This document shows, in pieces, positions 42,496 to 51,500 of a stretch of DNA of 64,000 nucleotides. The position numbers were made by a program, and so were the translations under genes. The stretch is from NCBI GenBank assembly GCA_048263775.1, contig JBLXDU010000003.1, positions 1 to 64,000 of the forward strand. The letters are read 5' to 3'. Origin of the DNA: UBA1479 sp048263775. Lineage in GTDB: Bacteria > Pseudomonadota > Alphaproteobacteria > Rhodospirillales > Casp-alpha2. The number at the start of each line of letters is the position of its first letter. Position 1 is the stretch's first letter. The notes under the pieces are model-generated. The model saw only the letters and a list, made by a program, of their open reading frames with translations. It did not search any database and was not told where the DNA came from.

Positions 42496-43007
42496 GCCAG
42501 CCCGCCGAAACCCCGCCCCCGCCCCTCCATTACGACGACGCCCTGGTCGCGGGCGTGCTGAAGGACGTGCGCACCATCGCCATGGTCGGCGCCTCGCCCA
42601 ATTGGGTGCGGCCGTCCAACTTCGCCATGAAGTACCTGCTGGGTAAGGGCTACACGGTGATCCCCATCAATCCGGGCCATGTGGGCAAGGAGATCTGGGA
42701 CCAGACAGTTTATGCGGAACTGGGCGACGTGCCCGGCTCCATCGACATGGTGGACGTGTTCCGCGCGTCCAAGGACGCGGGCGGCATCATCGATCGCGCC
42801 ATTGAATTAAAGGACGCCAAAGGCATCAAGGTCGTCTGGCTGCAACTGGGTGTGCGCGACGATGCGGCGGCGGCGCGGGCCGAAGCCGCCGGCCTGACCG
42901 TCATCATGGACCGCTGCCCCAAGATCGAATACGGGCGGCTGTTCGGCGAACTGGGCTGGTGCGGCGTCAATTCCGGCGTTATTTCCGCCAAGCGGCCGAA
43001 GCGCTGA
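42492..43007 (+). CDS. CoA-binding domain protein (YccU-like)
   Basis: A 171-residue Rossmann-fold protein of the CoA_binding_2 family. 'VRTIAMVGASPNWVRPSNFAMKYLLGKGYTVIPINPGHVGKEIWDQTVYAELGDVPGSIDMVDVFR' is the nucleotide-binding half, and 'VVWLQLGVRDDAAAARAEAAGLTVIMDRCPKIEYGRL' carries the conserved C-terminal 'MDRCxKxE' motif. The ligand is presumably CoA; the physiological role is unknown. It is coupled to the enoyl-CoA hydratase-like gene by ATGA overlap and followed 4 bases later by metY. Confidence 0.88.
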   Translation: MSQPAETPPPPLHYDDALVAGVLKDVRTIAMVGASPNWVRPSNFAMKYLLGKGYTVIPINPGHVGKEIWDQTVYAELGDVPGSIDMVDVFRASKDAGGIIDRAIELKDAKGIKVVWLQLGVRDDAAAARAEAAGLTVIMDRCPKIEYGRLFGELGWCGVNSGVISAKRPKR

Positions 43008-43011
43008 CGCC

Positions 43012-44319
43012 ATGACCGACAGCAAGGACAAACCTAGCGTCCCCCATGAATTCGGGTTCGAGACCCGCTCCATCCACGCCGGTGCCCGCCCCGACGCGGA
43101 AACGGGGGCGCGGGTCACGCCGATCCATCAGAACACGTCCTATGTGTTCGAAAGTGCGGAGCACGCGGCCGACCTGTTCAACCTGCAGACCTTCGGGTTC
43201 ATCTATTCGCGGCTGACCAACCCCACCGTTTCGGTGCTGGAGGAACGCCTCGCCAACCTGGAGGGCGGGCGCGCCGCCGTCTGCGCCGCCTCGGGCCATG
43301 CGGCGCAGTTCCTCGCCATGTTCACCCTGCTGGAGCCGGGCGACAGCTTCATCGCGTCGAAGAACCTCTACGGCGGCTCCATCACCCAATTCGGCCATTC
43401 GTTCAAGAAACTCGGCTGGACCTGCCATTTCGTCGACCCGACGCCGGAGGAGTTCCAGCGCGCCCTCGCCGAGTATCCCGACGCCAAATGCTTCTTTCTC
43501 GAAGCGCTCGCCAATCCGGGCGGGCTCGTCGTCGATCTGGAACCGATCGCCGAAATCGCCCATGCGGCGGGCATTCCGCTCATCGTCGACAACACGTTGG
43601 CGACCCCCTACCTGCTGCGCCCCTTCGACTGGGGGGCCGACATCGTCGTGCATTCGACGACCAAGTTCCTGTCGGGCCATGCCAATTCCATGGGCGGGGC
43701 GGTGATCGAATCAGGCAAGTTCGATTGGGCGACGTCCGGCAAGTTCCCCGGCATGTGCACGCCCGACCCGGCCTATCACGGCCTCACGTTCTACGAGACC
43801 TTCGGTGACTTCGGCTTCACCATGAAGGCGCGGACCGTGGCGTTGCGCGACTTCGGCCCCGCCATGGCGCCGATGAATGCCTTCCTGACCATCACGGGAA
43901 CGGAAACCCTGGCGCTGCGCATGGACCGCCACGTTCAGAACGCCCAGGCCATGGCGGAATTCCTCGAAGGCCATCCCGCCGTCTCCTGGGTGTCCTACGC
44001 CGGCCTGAAATCCAGCCCCTGGCACGCGCTCGCCAAGAAGTACCTGCCGAAGGGGGCCGGATCCGTGTTCACCTTCGGGCTCAAGGGCGGCTATGAGGCC
44101 GGGATCAAATGCGTGGAGACGGTGGAGCTGTTCTCCCACCTTGCCAACGTGGGCGACACGCGGTCCCTGATCATCCACCCCGCCTCGACCACCCACCGGC
44201 AGTTGTCGGAAGAGCAGCAGATCGCCGCCGGCGCCGGACCGGACGTGGTGCGGCTGTCGGTCGGCCTGGAAACGGCGGACGACCTGATCCGAGATCTGGA
44301 TCAAGCGCTTGCCGGCTAA
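43012..44319 (+). CDS. metY: O-acetylhomoserine aminocarboxypropyltransferase (sulfhydrylase)
   Basis: A 435-residue PLP enzyme of the Cys/Met metabolism family. 'FGFETRSIHAGARPDAETGARVTPIHQNTSYVF' is the typical start, 'YSRLTNPTVSVLEERLANLEGG' and 'VVHSTTKFLSGHANSMGGAV' (PLP-lysine in STTKF, near residue 218) follow, and the length fits MetY rather than the shorter MetZ. It makes homocysteine from O-acetylhomoserine and sulfide. It closes an operon with a CoA-binding protein and a crotonase-fold protein. Confidence 0.93.
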   Translation: MTDSKDKPSVPHEFGFETRSIHAGARPDAETGARVTPIHQNTSYVFESAEHAADLFNLQTFGFIYSRLTNPTVSVLEERLANLEGGRAAVCAASGHAAQFLAMFTLLEPGDSFIASKNLYGGSITQFGHSFKKLGWTCHFVDPTPEEFQRALAEYPDAKCFFLEALANPGGLVVDLEPIAEIAHAAGIPLIVDNTLATPYLLRPFDWGADIVVHSTTKFLSGHANSMGGAVIESGKFDWATSGKFPGMCTPDPAYHGLTFYETFGDFGFTMKARTVALRDFGPAMAPMNAFLTITGTETLALRMDRHVQNAQAMAEFLEGHPAVSWVSYAGLKSSPWHALAKKYLPKGAGSVFTFGLKGGYEAGIKCVETVELFSHLANVGDTRSLIIHPASTTHRQLSEEQQIAAGAGPDVVRLSVGLETADDLIRDLDQALAG

Positions 44320-44423
44320 CCATCTTCACATGGATTAACCTGCGCGCCCAATTGCCATCGGTATGAGCCGCACGGATGGCTCGGATAGCCTGTCGGCAAC
44401 AAGGAATTAAGGGAGGCGGAAAA

Positions 44424-45680
44424 TTGCAAGTCGTGGTGTCTCTGGTCTGCGTCTATTTGGGCTTCGCTCTTACATTCGTCTTGAATGGTTATCTTACGGA
44501 TCATCTTGATCTCGAAGGCTTTGGCGATATCCAGGTCGCTTTTTCGGTTGCAGCCTTCGTCGGCATGATCCTTCCGTTGGGCGGCCCCGCAGCCATGGGC
44601 AAATTCATTCCCGCCTATCTTCACGATGCCCGCACGGCGCTCACCAAGGGGTATCTGCACTTCTTCTTCAAACGAACGATCACACTGGGCATTGTCGCCG
44701 CAGTCCTCGGTGCGGGTTCGGCAATCCTTCTGCGCTGGCTTGAACTGGAACACCTGGAACACGAAGCCATTTTGGCAATCATCATCGCCCCGCTTTTGGC
44801 GGTCGCGCTGATGTGCACGCGAGCGGCTCAGGCTCTACACCGCCCTATCGCGGCAATCCTACCTTCGGAGGTACTACGCCCCGGGTTGTTCCTGCTGGGT
44901 TGCATGGCTTGGCTCGCGGTTTTCCCGACATTCAACGAATACGAGGTTATTGCAATCCTGTTCGCCACGTTGGCAGTTGTCGCGGGAATTCAGCTTTATT
45001 TCGTTCGCAATGGACTGCCGTTTTCCTGGTCCAGCACGGCGGCCGAATATGACAAACCGGCTTGGCATGAAGTGACGACCTCTCTCTTATTCGTCGCATT
45101 GGCGAACTGGTTCCTGATCAGCTTGACCATCATCGCCATGGAAATCCTTCATACCGACGAGGCTGCGGTCGGCGTGTTTGCCATTCTATTCTTCGTGTCA
45201 TCCCTGGTATGGACGAATTTCAATGCAGTCATGAACGTGATCGCTGCCAAGATTTCCGCCCTGACCGGACAGACCGACGCGCTCCAGGCCCTATTCAGCA
45301 AAGCCTTCGGCATCACGTTCCTGATGAATATCGTGATCGCCATCCCGCTCGTCTATTTGGCTGAAGACATCCTCGCCTACTTCCACGACGACGTGCCGGC
45401 CTACAAGGATTGGCTTGTTATCGTGTTGGTCGCGGCAACGGTGAACTGCGCCCTGCAGGTGGCCGAACCGTTCGTTTGCCTGGGCGGACACCACAAAAAG
45501 GCGGTCAAGTTCGCCGCATCAATGCTGGTGTTGACGTTGATCGCCACACCGGTCGCGGTCTATTTACACGGCATGGAGGGCGCCATCGTGTCCTTGCTCA
45601 CCCTCCGGTTCATTCGGGGCCTCGGGTACCTGTACCTTCTCCGCAGGCACGTTGGGCTTCAGGTGTTCGCGATCGCCTGA
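44424..45680 (+). CDS. Oligosaccharide/polysaccharide flippase-like membrane protein (MATE/MOP superfamily)
   Basis: A protein of about 418 residues with roughly 12 membrane segments: 'VVVSLVCVYLGFALTFVLNGYL', 'IQVAFSVAAFVGMILPLGGPAAMGKFIPAYL', 'LLFVALANWFLISLTIIAM' and others, ending near a basic 'RFIRGLGYLYLLRRHVG'. The pattern fits Wzx-like flippases. I chose TTG at 44424 because GGGAGG is 7 bases upstream; ATG at 44376 is in frame but lacks a ribosome binding site. Base composition is visibly lower in GC and codon use less biased than in its neighbours, and no glycosyltransferase is adjacent. This suggests transfer or relaxed selection. Confidence 0.75.
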   Translation: MQVVVSLVCVYLGFALTFVLNGYLTDHLDLEGFGDIQVAFSVAAFVGMILPLGGPAAMGKFIPAYLHDARTALTKGYLHFFFKRTITLGIVAAVLGAGSAILLRWLELEHLEHEAILAIIIAPLLAVALMCTRAAQALHRPIAAILPSEVLRPGLFLLGCMAWLAVFPTFNEYEVIAILFATLAVVAGIQLYFVRNGLPFSWSSTAAEYDKPAWHEVTTSLLFVALANWFLISLTIIAMEILHTDEAAVGVFAILFFVSSLVWTNFNAVMNVIAAKISALTGQTDALQALFSKAFGITFLMNIVIAIPLVYLAEDILAYFHDDVPAYKDWLVIVLVAATVNCALQVAEPFVCLGGHHKKAVKFAASMLVLTLIATPVAVYLHGMEGAIVSLLTLRFIRGLGYLYLLRRHVGLQVFAIA

Positions 45681-45706
45681 GAGCCTATCCCAAAATCGGC
45701 AGGCCC

Positions 45707-46111
45707 TTAGACGTAGTTGGACACTTCCACCAGATTGCCGTCCGGGTCGCGGAAGTAGATGGAGTTGAGTTCGCCCAGGGCGCCCGTGCGCTTGGACGGT
45801 TTGACCTCGATCTCGATGCCCATGCCTTCCAGATGCGCCATGACGTCGGCGATCGGGGTTTCCGTGATCAGGCAGAAGTCCCCCGCCCCGGTCACCGGGT
45901 TCACGCCTTTGGGCTCGTAGGGGCTCGGGTACGGGTGCAGGTTGATCTTGTTGCGCCCGAACAGCAGGGCCGAGCGGATGTCGCCGGGCCGGGCTTCAAA
46001 GTCTTCCCGCTTCATGCCCAGCGCCTTTCCATAAAACTCGCAGGTCTTGTCCACGTCGGCGACGGTGAGGACGAAATGGTCGATGCGGTCGATCTGGAAC
46101 GGCGCGGTCAT
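45707..46111 (-). CDS. VOC superfamily (glyoxalase/dioxygenase-like) protein
   Basis: A 134-residue vicinal-oxygen-chelate protein: 'RIDHFVLTVADVDKTCEFYGKALGM' (first metal-site His), 'NKINLHPYP' (second), and 'SIYFRDPDGNLVEVSNYV' (metal-site Glu). It has the two beta-alpha-beta-beta-beta modules of glyoxalase I and related enzymes. Members include lactoylglutathione lyases, fosfomycin-resistance proteins and dioxygenases; the exact reaction is unknown. It lies downstream of the DHH phosphoesterase on the same strand (44-base gap). Confidence 0.87.
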   Translation of the reverse strand: MTAPFQIDRIDHFVLTVADVDKTCEFYGKALGMKREDFEARPGDIRSALLFGRNKINLHPYPSPYEPKGVNPVTGAGDFCLITETPIADVMAHLEGMGIEIEVKPSKRTGALGELNSIYFRDPDGNLVEVSNYV

Positions 46112-46155
46112 GGGAACTCCCTAACGTTTCTGGTTCTTGACGATGAATGGTTGGA

Positions 46156-47088
46156 TTACTTGCCGCGCACGGCGGCGACGATTTCCTGGGCGACGCGGTC
46201 GGCGTCGTCCGGATCAACCTGGCAGGTGCCCACGGCGGCATGGCCACCGCCGCCGTACTGCAACAGCATCGATCCGACGTTGGCCTTGTTGCCACGGTCG
46301 AGGATCGACTTGCCGACGGCGATCTCGACCAGGCCGCGGTCCGGCAGGTTGGTCAAGTGGACCGAGATATCGCATTCGGGATAGAGCGCATAGACCAGGA
46401 AGCGGTTGACCGTATAGAGCGTGTCCTCGCCCCGCAGGTCGACCTTGACCACGTTGTCCGTGACCTCGGCACAGCGCTTGATCTGCAGTTCGGCGAATTC
46501 CTCGTTCAGGATGTAGGTGCGCACACGCTCCGCCACGTCGGGGATCTGCAGGATTTCCTCGACCGGGTGATGGCGGCAATAGGTCATCATGTCGATCATC
46601 AACTGTTCTTCAGAGATCGCGAAATCGCGCAGGCGCGACAGGCCCGTGCGCCCGTCGAGGATGAAGTTGAGCAGCGTATAGCCGTCCGGGGCGAGGATTT
46701 CCTCTTCCGTGAACTGGGCCGCGTCGGCCTTGTCCACCGCGTCGATCAGGGCCGGGTCGACCAGCGGAAAGGTATCCTTGCCACCGTAATGGTCATAGAC
46801 CACCCGCGCCGCCGAGGGCGCCTTGGGATCGATGATATGGTTTTCCATGGGGCCGACGCGTTCCGATTCGGATACGTGATGGTCGAAACACAGATGCACG
46901 CCCGGCACGTAAGGCAGGTTGGTGGTGATGTCCTCGCGGGAGACCTCGATCTTGCCGTGCTGCATGTCGCGGGGATGGGCGAACATGACCGTGTCGATCA
47001 TGTCCTGCTCCATGAACAGCGCGCCGCAGACGACGCCGTCGAAATCGGGCCGGGTAATCAGCCGGTAGGATCCGGTGTCCGCGCTCAT
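46156..47088 (-). CDS. DHH/DHHA1 phosphoesterase family protein (exopolyphosphatase-like)
   Basis: A 310-residue member of the DHH superfamily. The metal-binding motifs are 'LITRPDFDGVVCGALF' (D-x-D near residue 15), 'LCFDHHVSES' (DHH near residue 68), and 'IIDPKAPSAARVVYDHY'; the DHHA1 end has 'LLQYGGGGHAAVGTCQV'. The family includes oligoribonucleases, cyclic-dinucleotide phosphodiesterases and exopolyphosphatase-related proteins, so the substrate is uncertain. The ATG at 47088 follows GAGGAAACAGG. Confidence 0.86.
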   Translation of the reverse strand: MSADTGSYRLITRPDFDGVVCGALFMEQDMIDTVMFAHPRDMQHGKIEVSREDITTNLPYVPGVHLCFDHHVSESERVGPMENHIIDPKAPSAARVVYDHYGGKDTFPLVDPALIDAVDKADAAQFTEEEILAPDGYTLLNFILDGRTGLSRLRDFAISEEQLMIDMMTYCRHHPVEEILQIPDVAERVRTYILNEEFAELQIKRCAEVTDNVVKVDLRGEDTLYTVNRFLVYALYPECDISVHLTNLPDRGLVEIAVGKSILDRGNKANVGSMLLQYGGGGHAAVGTCQVDPDDADRVAQEIVAAVRGK

Positions 47089-47271
47089 GCCTGTTTCCTC
47101 GCCCGTTTCGGTGCGCGTTTCATTGCATCGAAGGTACCGCCTAAGTTCAGCACATTGCAATATGAACCGGGGACGGCCCAATCATGCGGATCGGCGTGCC
47201 AGCGCCCCCGGTGATGTGCTATAGCAGGCGCCAAGACGCGACGGTGCGCCACAGACGAAGGGACAAGGGCC

Positions 47272-47658
47272 ATGGCCAACCACGACGACCACGATCATCA
47301 CCATCACGGGCATGTCCACGGCCCCGATTGCGGCCACGACCACAGCCATGACCACGGCGACGATGACCATACGCTCAGCGTGCAAATCGCCAACCAGATC
47401 ATCAACGTCGCCAACACGCGCCTGGAAAGCGGCCTGCAGCCCGAGGTTATCGCCGAAGGCCTGCGCCACGCGGCGGCCAACTTCTCCGCCTTCGTCGCCC
47501 AGCATACGGACCCGGAAGCCATCGCCGAGGGCCATATCACCGAAGAATTCCACCACATGCTGGAATACTACGCCCAGGTCCACGGCGGGCAGCACGAACA
47601 GCCCAAGCCGGCGGCCGGCCTGCATCAACTGATCAATCAGGTGAAGGACGAGTTCTGA
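47272..47658 (+). CDS. Small protein with His/Asp-rich N-terminus (DUF5076-like)
   Basis: A 128-residue protein in two parts. Residues 1-34 are a run of His, Asp and Gly (HDDHDHHHHGHVHGPDCGHD and more) that should bind divalent metals. Residues 35-128 form a helical domain, 'SVQIANQIINVANTRLESGLQPEVIAEGLRHAAANFSAFVAQHTDPEAIAEGH', which I recognise with moderate certainty as the DUF5076 type. A metal-storage or metallochaperone role is inference. It is convergent with fbp across a hairpin. Confidence 0.7.
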   Translation: MANHDDHDHHHHGHVHGPDCGHDHSHDHGDDDHTLSVQIANQIINVANTRLESGLQPEVIAEGLRHAAANFSAFVAQHTDPEAIAEGHITEEFHHMLEYYAQVHGGQHEQPKPAAGLHQLINQVKDEF

Positions 47659-47679
47659 TCCCCCGGCGTTAGGGGGATC
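47657..47679. terminator. Hairpin between convergent genes (His-rich protein and fbp)
   Basis: GATCCCCC (47657-47664) and GGGGGATC (47672-47679) form a perfect 8-base stem with a 7-base loop in the 23-base gap between two convergent stops. There is no T tract, so it may mainly protect 3' ends. Confidence 0.5.
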
Positions 47680-47681
47680 GG

Positions 47682-48743
47682 CTACTCCGCCGCGCCGGCG
47701 CGGCTGGCGGGAACGGCGTTGGCGTCTGCTTCCGCCTCGGCGTGATAGCGCTCGAGAATCTCAACTTCCTCGGCCGACCCCATCATCACCGGAATGCGCT
47801 GGTGGATGTCCGTCGGCTGGACGTCGAGGATCGGGCACTGCCCCGTGGTTGCCCGCCCGCCGGCATGTTCGATGATCATGGCCATGGGGGACGCTTCGTA
47901 GAGAAGGCGCAGGCGCCCGCCCTTTTCCCGGCATTTCTCGTCGACCGGATACATGAACACCCCGCCCCGCGAAATCGCGCGGTGCACGTCGGCAACCATG
48001 GCCGCGACCCAGCGCATGTTGAAATCACGGCCGCGGGGGCCGGTTTTACCCGCCAGGCATTCCCCGACGTAACGCGCGACCGGTGCATCCCAGAACCGCT
48101 GGTTCGACGCGTTGATGGCGAATTCCTTGGCTTTCTCCGGCACTTGGATGTCGCGTTCGACCAGCACGAATTCGCCGACGTTGGGATCCAGGGTAAACTT
48201 GGTGACCCCTTTGCCCTCAAGCGTCAGCAGCATGGTCGTGGACGCGGAATACAGAACGTAGCCGGCGGCGATCTGGTTGCGCCCGGGCTGCAGGAAATCT
48301 TCCTTGGTCGCCAGGCGCGTCGGATCGGGTGAGCGCAGGATGGAGAAGATCGTGCCCACCGGGCCGTTGATTTCGATGTTGGACGACCCGTCCAGCGGAT
48401 CGAATACCAGGAGGTATTTTCCGCGCGGCTCGTCCATCGGGATGATGTAGGGGTCTTCCAGTTCTTCGGACGCCAGGGCCGTCAACTGCCCGCCGCGGCG
48501 GGTCCAGGCCAGGAAGGTGTCATTGGCCAGAACGTCCAGTTCCTTCTGGGTCTCGTCCTGAATGTTCTGACCGACAGCACCGCCCAGGTTACCCGCGAGG
48601 TCACCGTGGTTGACCAGACTGGCCACGGCCTTGCAGGCCGCCGCGATGTCGTTGATCAACGAGGCAAGCTCGCCCGTCGCCTTCGGTTCGTTACGGACGT
48701 CTTCGTACAGGAAATGGGCGAGTGTCAGTCTTTCGCTACCCAT
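47682..48743 (-). CDS. fbp: Fructose-1,6-bisphosphatase, class I
   Basis: A 353-residue enzyme that dephosphorylates fructose 1,6-bisphosphate in gluconeogenesis. 'DVLANDTFLAWTRRGGQLTALASEELEDP' covers part of the metal site, 'YLLVFDPLDGSSNIEINGPVGTIFSIL' is the signature with the D-P-x-D-G-S-S metal-binding motif, and 'GVFMYPVDEKCREKGGRLRLLYEASPMAMIIEHAGGRA' is the C-terminal active-site segment. The ATG at 48743 follows AGAGGGATAC. A class II enzyme (glpX) is encoded 3 kb away. Confidence 0.96.
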   Translation of the reverse strand: MGSERLTLAHFLYEDVRNEPKATGELASLINDIAAACKAVASLVNHGDLAGNLGGAVGQNIQDETQKELDVLANDTFLAWTRRGGQLTALASEELEDPYIIPMDEPRGKYLLVFDPLDGSSNIEINGPVGTIFSILRSPDPTRLATKEDFLQPGRNQIAAGYVLYSASTTMLLTLEGKGVTKFTLDPNVGEFVLVERDIQVPEKAKEFAINASNQRFWDAPVARYVGECLAGKTGPRGRDFNMRWVAAMVADVHRAISRGGVFMYPVDEKCREKGGRLRLLYEASPMAMIIEHAGGRATTGQCPILDVQPTDIHQRIPVMMGSAEEVEILERYHAEAEADANAVPASRAGAAE

Positions 48744-48847
48744 TGTATCCCTCTTGGTTGTTTCATTATTGGGGCGCCGGCCGGCTAAGAACATATGCCA
48801 GACCCCCGCCGCCGATACCAGGGGTTTTGCCCGTCGAACCGGGCCGC

Positions 48848-49369
48848 TCAAACGGGCTGAGGCCCCTCATCCTCATCCAGAAAGGTGGCCTCCTTATCCT
48901 CGACATAACGGCTGAGGGCCAGCACCTTTCCCACGCGCTCCCCACCGTCCGTAACCGGCAGGCGAAGTGCCTCGTACTGCACGGTCCGGCCCGAGGGGGC
49001 TGTGAAGCGGTTGAGGTAGAGAATTGGCGCCCGCGCCGCGACGGCGCGCTCGTTCTGGTGCAGCATGGCATCGGCCAGGCCCGGAATCTTTAATTCCTTC
49101 ACCGACTTGCCGGTCATGTCGACACCTTGCAGGTTGGTGCGCTCCGTCCCCCAATAGCGGAACACAAAACTGCGGTGATCCGCGACCACATCCATGACGA
49201 CCAGCCAGGGCAGAATCGTGGCGGGAAACTCGACAAGCCGGATATCGGCCCAGGCGGGCATGCCGTTCGAACCCGCGCGCGCCGCCCAATAGCCGTGAAG
49301 CCAGGCAAAGTCGCCCGTAAACGTCGATGGATCGACGGGCAACTCCTCGGCGCTGAACGCGTCGTTCAC
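48848..49369 (-). CDS. Single-PAS domain protein (second of two)
   Basis: A 173-residue protein of the same length and layout as the one at 16991-17512. 'WADIRLVEFPATILPWLVVMDVVADHRSFVFRYWGTERTNLQGVDMTGKSVKEL' is the PAS-like core, and 'GRTVQYEALRLPVTDGGERVGKVLALSRYV' the closing strands. No output domain is attached. I took the GTG at 49369, which has GGGAG 8 bases upstream; the frame extends another 20 codons without support. Its ligand and partner are unknown. Confidence 0.75.
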   Translation of the reverse strand: MNDAFSAEELPVDPSTFTGDFAWLHGYWAARAGSNGMPAWADIRLVEFPATILPWLVVMDVVADHRSFVFRYWGTERTNLQGVDMTGKSVKELKIPGLADAMLHQNERAVAARAPILYLNRFTAPSGRTVQYEALRLPVTDGGERVGKVLALSRYVEDKEATFLDEDEGPQPV

Positions 49370-49483
49370 AAAACCCACTCCCAAATCACCGCCAAAATCG
49401 GCGGTGCCTCTTCCCACACGCCATTGCAACCGGAAACCGGGTCCGGTGCAATGAATTACGTGTCGGATTTATCTACAGAAAAT

Positions 49484-49561
49484 TGGCGTCCCCAAGGGGA
49501 TTCGAACCCCTGTCTCCTCCGTGAAAGGGAGGTGTCCTAGGCCGGGCTAGACGATGGGGAC
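49484..49561 (-). tRNA. tRNA-Glu (TTC)
   Basis: On the minus strand GTCCCCA pairs with TGGGGAC in the acceptor, CTCCC/GGGAG-type arms surround the anticodon loop TTTCACG with anticodon TTC, and the T-arm has GTTCGAATC. CCA is encoded at the 3' end (plus-strand TGG at 49484-49486). Confidence 0.96.
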
Positions 49562-49640
49562 GCTGTGGCCCATGGCCCGAAGGCGCACTTGGTATACGGC
49601 CCAAGACGCAAAATCAAGGGGACTTTTTCAATAATCGACA

Positions 49641-51500
49641 TCAGCCCGCCGGCTGGGCGTCCTCAATCTGGAATTGCACCGTGGTTCGGCCGTTCCAGTT
49701 GTTGAAACGCAGGCGTCCCGCCAGGTGCATCAAGCGTCCGTCATGGTTCATCAAAGCCGGCCCCAAATCGGAATCAAGTGCCCGGAATGCAATGCCTTCA
49801 AGCACCCCCCGGCTGTCTTTTGCGACAGAACACTTCACATGATTCTCGCCGACCCGGTCAGCATAGGTCAGGCGCACATGCGGCATGACGAAGCGCGGTT
49901 CCGGATTGCCTGCCCCAAAGGGGCCCAACAGGGCGATTTCCTCGACCAGGGCCTCGGTCGCCCCATCGGGGCGGAGACCACCGTCCAGATAGAGCGTCGG
50001 CAGGATGCCGCCCTCGGCCACATGGGCCGCCACGCGGTCATCCAGAAAGGCCCGGAATGCCGCTAGGCGGTCACGCGCCACGGTGAACCCCGCCGCCATG
50101 GCATGGCCGCCGCCCTTGACGATCAGGCCCGCCTGCCGCGCGGCGATGATCGCAGCGCCTAAATCCACGCCCTTGACCGAACGGCCGGAGCCGACGCCGA
50201 GATCACCATCACCGCCGTTAAAGGCAATGACGCAGGCCGGCCGGTTGTAGCGTTCCTTCAGGCGGCTCGCGACGATGCCGATGACCCCCGGATGCCAACC
50301 GTCGCCATGGGCCAGCGCCACGGCCCCCATGGCGTTGGCGCTGCCGCCGCCGGCGTCCTCAAGCTGCGCCATGGCCCCCTGCAGCACCGCTCCTTCGATG
50401 GTCTGGCGGTCGCGGTTGAAGGCATCGAGCTTGCGTGCCAGATGCCAGGCCTCGTCCTCGTGCTCCGTAGTCATCAGCCGGTATCCCAGGTCCGATTCGC
50501 CGACCCGCCCGCCGGCGTTGACCCGGGGCCCCATGACGAATCCCAGGTGATAGGCGGTCGGCGCCTCGTCCACCCCGGCCACGTCGGCCAGGGCCCGCAG
50601 GCCCAGGTTTCGCCGCCCGGCCATGACCTTCATCCCTTGCGTAACCAAAGCGCGGTTAATTCCTATCAAAGGCACCACGTCGCAGACCGTGCCCAGGGCG
50701 ACCATGTCGAGCCATTCCAGCAAGTCAGGTTCGGGCCGCGATGTGTACCATCCCGCACCCCGCAGCACCCGGTTGACGGCGACAACCAGAAGGAACGTCA
50801 CGCCCACGGCGGCCAATTGGCCGTATCCGGCCGTCTCGTCCAGGCGGTTGGGGTTGATGACGGCCTCGGCCTTGGGCAGGTCGGCCTCGGCCGTGTGGTG
50901 GTCGACCACGACCACGTCGATGCCGGCATCGCGGGCGGCGGCCAGGGGCTCAAAGGCCAGCGTGCCGCAATCCACCGTGACCACAACGGATGCACCGTGA
51001 TTGTCCTTCAGCCCCAGGATGGCCGCCGTATTGGGGCCGTAGCCTTCCTTGATGCGGTCGGGGATATGAACCGCCGTGCGTCCACCCACGGCACGCACGA
51101 AACGGGACAACAGCGCCGACGACGTCGCCCCGTCCACGTCGTAGTCACCAAAGATGCCGATGCATTCGTTCTGCATGATGGCACCGGCCAGGCGTTCCGC
51201 CCCCTGCCCCATGTCGAGGAACCGGTCCGGATCGGGCAGCAGGTCGCGCAGGGTCGGCGCCAGGAACCCTGGCACCTCCTCCACGTCGATGCCGCGTCCG
51301 GCCAGCACGCGGGCCGTCAATTCGGAAAGTTCCCAGCGTTGAACGAAGGTCTGCACGGTGCGCGGATCGACAGGCCTCTCCAGCCACTGCCGCCCGGTCA
51401 GCGACCGCTCGACACCGAGAACCCGGGCCGTTTCGCCCCCAACATGCCGCGGATGACCCGCTGTCCCGATGTCAGGACCTGCGAGAGAGCTTGGACACAT
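49641..51500 (-). CDS. recJ: Single-stranded-DNA-specific exonuclease RecJ
   Basis: A 619-residue 5'-3' single-strand exonuclease of recombination and mismatch repair. DHH-family motifs: 'IGIFGDYDVDGATSSALLSRF' near residue 112, 'VVVVDHHTAEADLP' near 195, and the C-terminal DHHA1 'VKGGGHAMAAGFTVARDRL' near 465. The chosen ATG at 51500 overlaps glpX by 29 bases; conservation with other RecJ proteins begins near 'LGVERSLTGRQWLERP' (residue 28), so a later start is possible. It is the last gene of the alaC-hom-glpX-recJ string. Confidence 0.95.
   Translation of the reverse strand: MCPSSLAGPDIGTAGHPRHVGGETARVLGVERSLTGRQWLERPVDPRTVQTFVQRWELSELTARVLAGRGIDVEEVPGFLAPTLRDLLPDPDRFLDMGQGAERLAGAIMQNECIGIFGDYDVDGATSSALLSRFVRAVGGRTAVHIPDRIKEGYGPNTAAILGLKDNHGASVVVTVDCGTLAFEPLAAARDAGIDVVVVDHHTAEADLPKAEAVINPNRLDETAGYGQLAAVGVTFLLVVAVNRVLRGAGWYTSRPEPDLLEWLDMVALGTVCDVVPLIGINRALVTQGMKVMAGRRNLGLRALADVAGVDEAPTAYHLGFVMGPRVNAGGRVGESDLGYRLMTTEHEDEAWHLARKLDAFNRDRQTIEGAVLQGAMAQLEDAGGGSANAMGAVALAHGDGWHPGVIGIVASRLKERYNRPACVIAFNGGDGDLGVGSGRSVKGVDLGAAIIAARQAGLIVKGGGHAMAAGFTVARDRLAAFRAFLDDRVAAHVAEGGILPTLYLDGGLRPDGATEALVEEIALLGPFGAGNPEPRFVMPHVRLTYADRVGENHVKCSVAKDSRGVLEGIAFRALDSDLGPALMNHDGRLMHLAGRLRFNNWNGRTTVQFQIEDAQPAG

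Noticed and set aside
46147..47214. 355-codon plus-strand frame opposite the DHH phosphoesterase
   Set aside because: The DHH gene has its full catalytic motif set; the other frame shows none.
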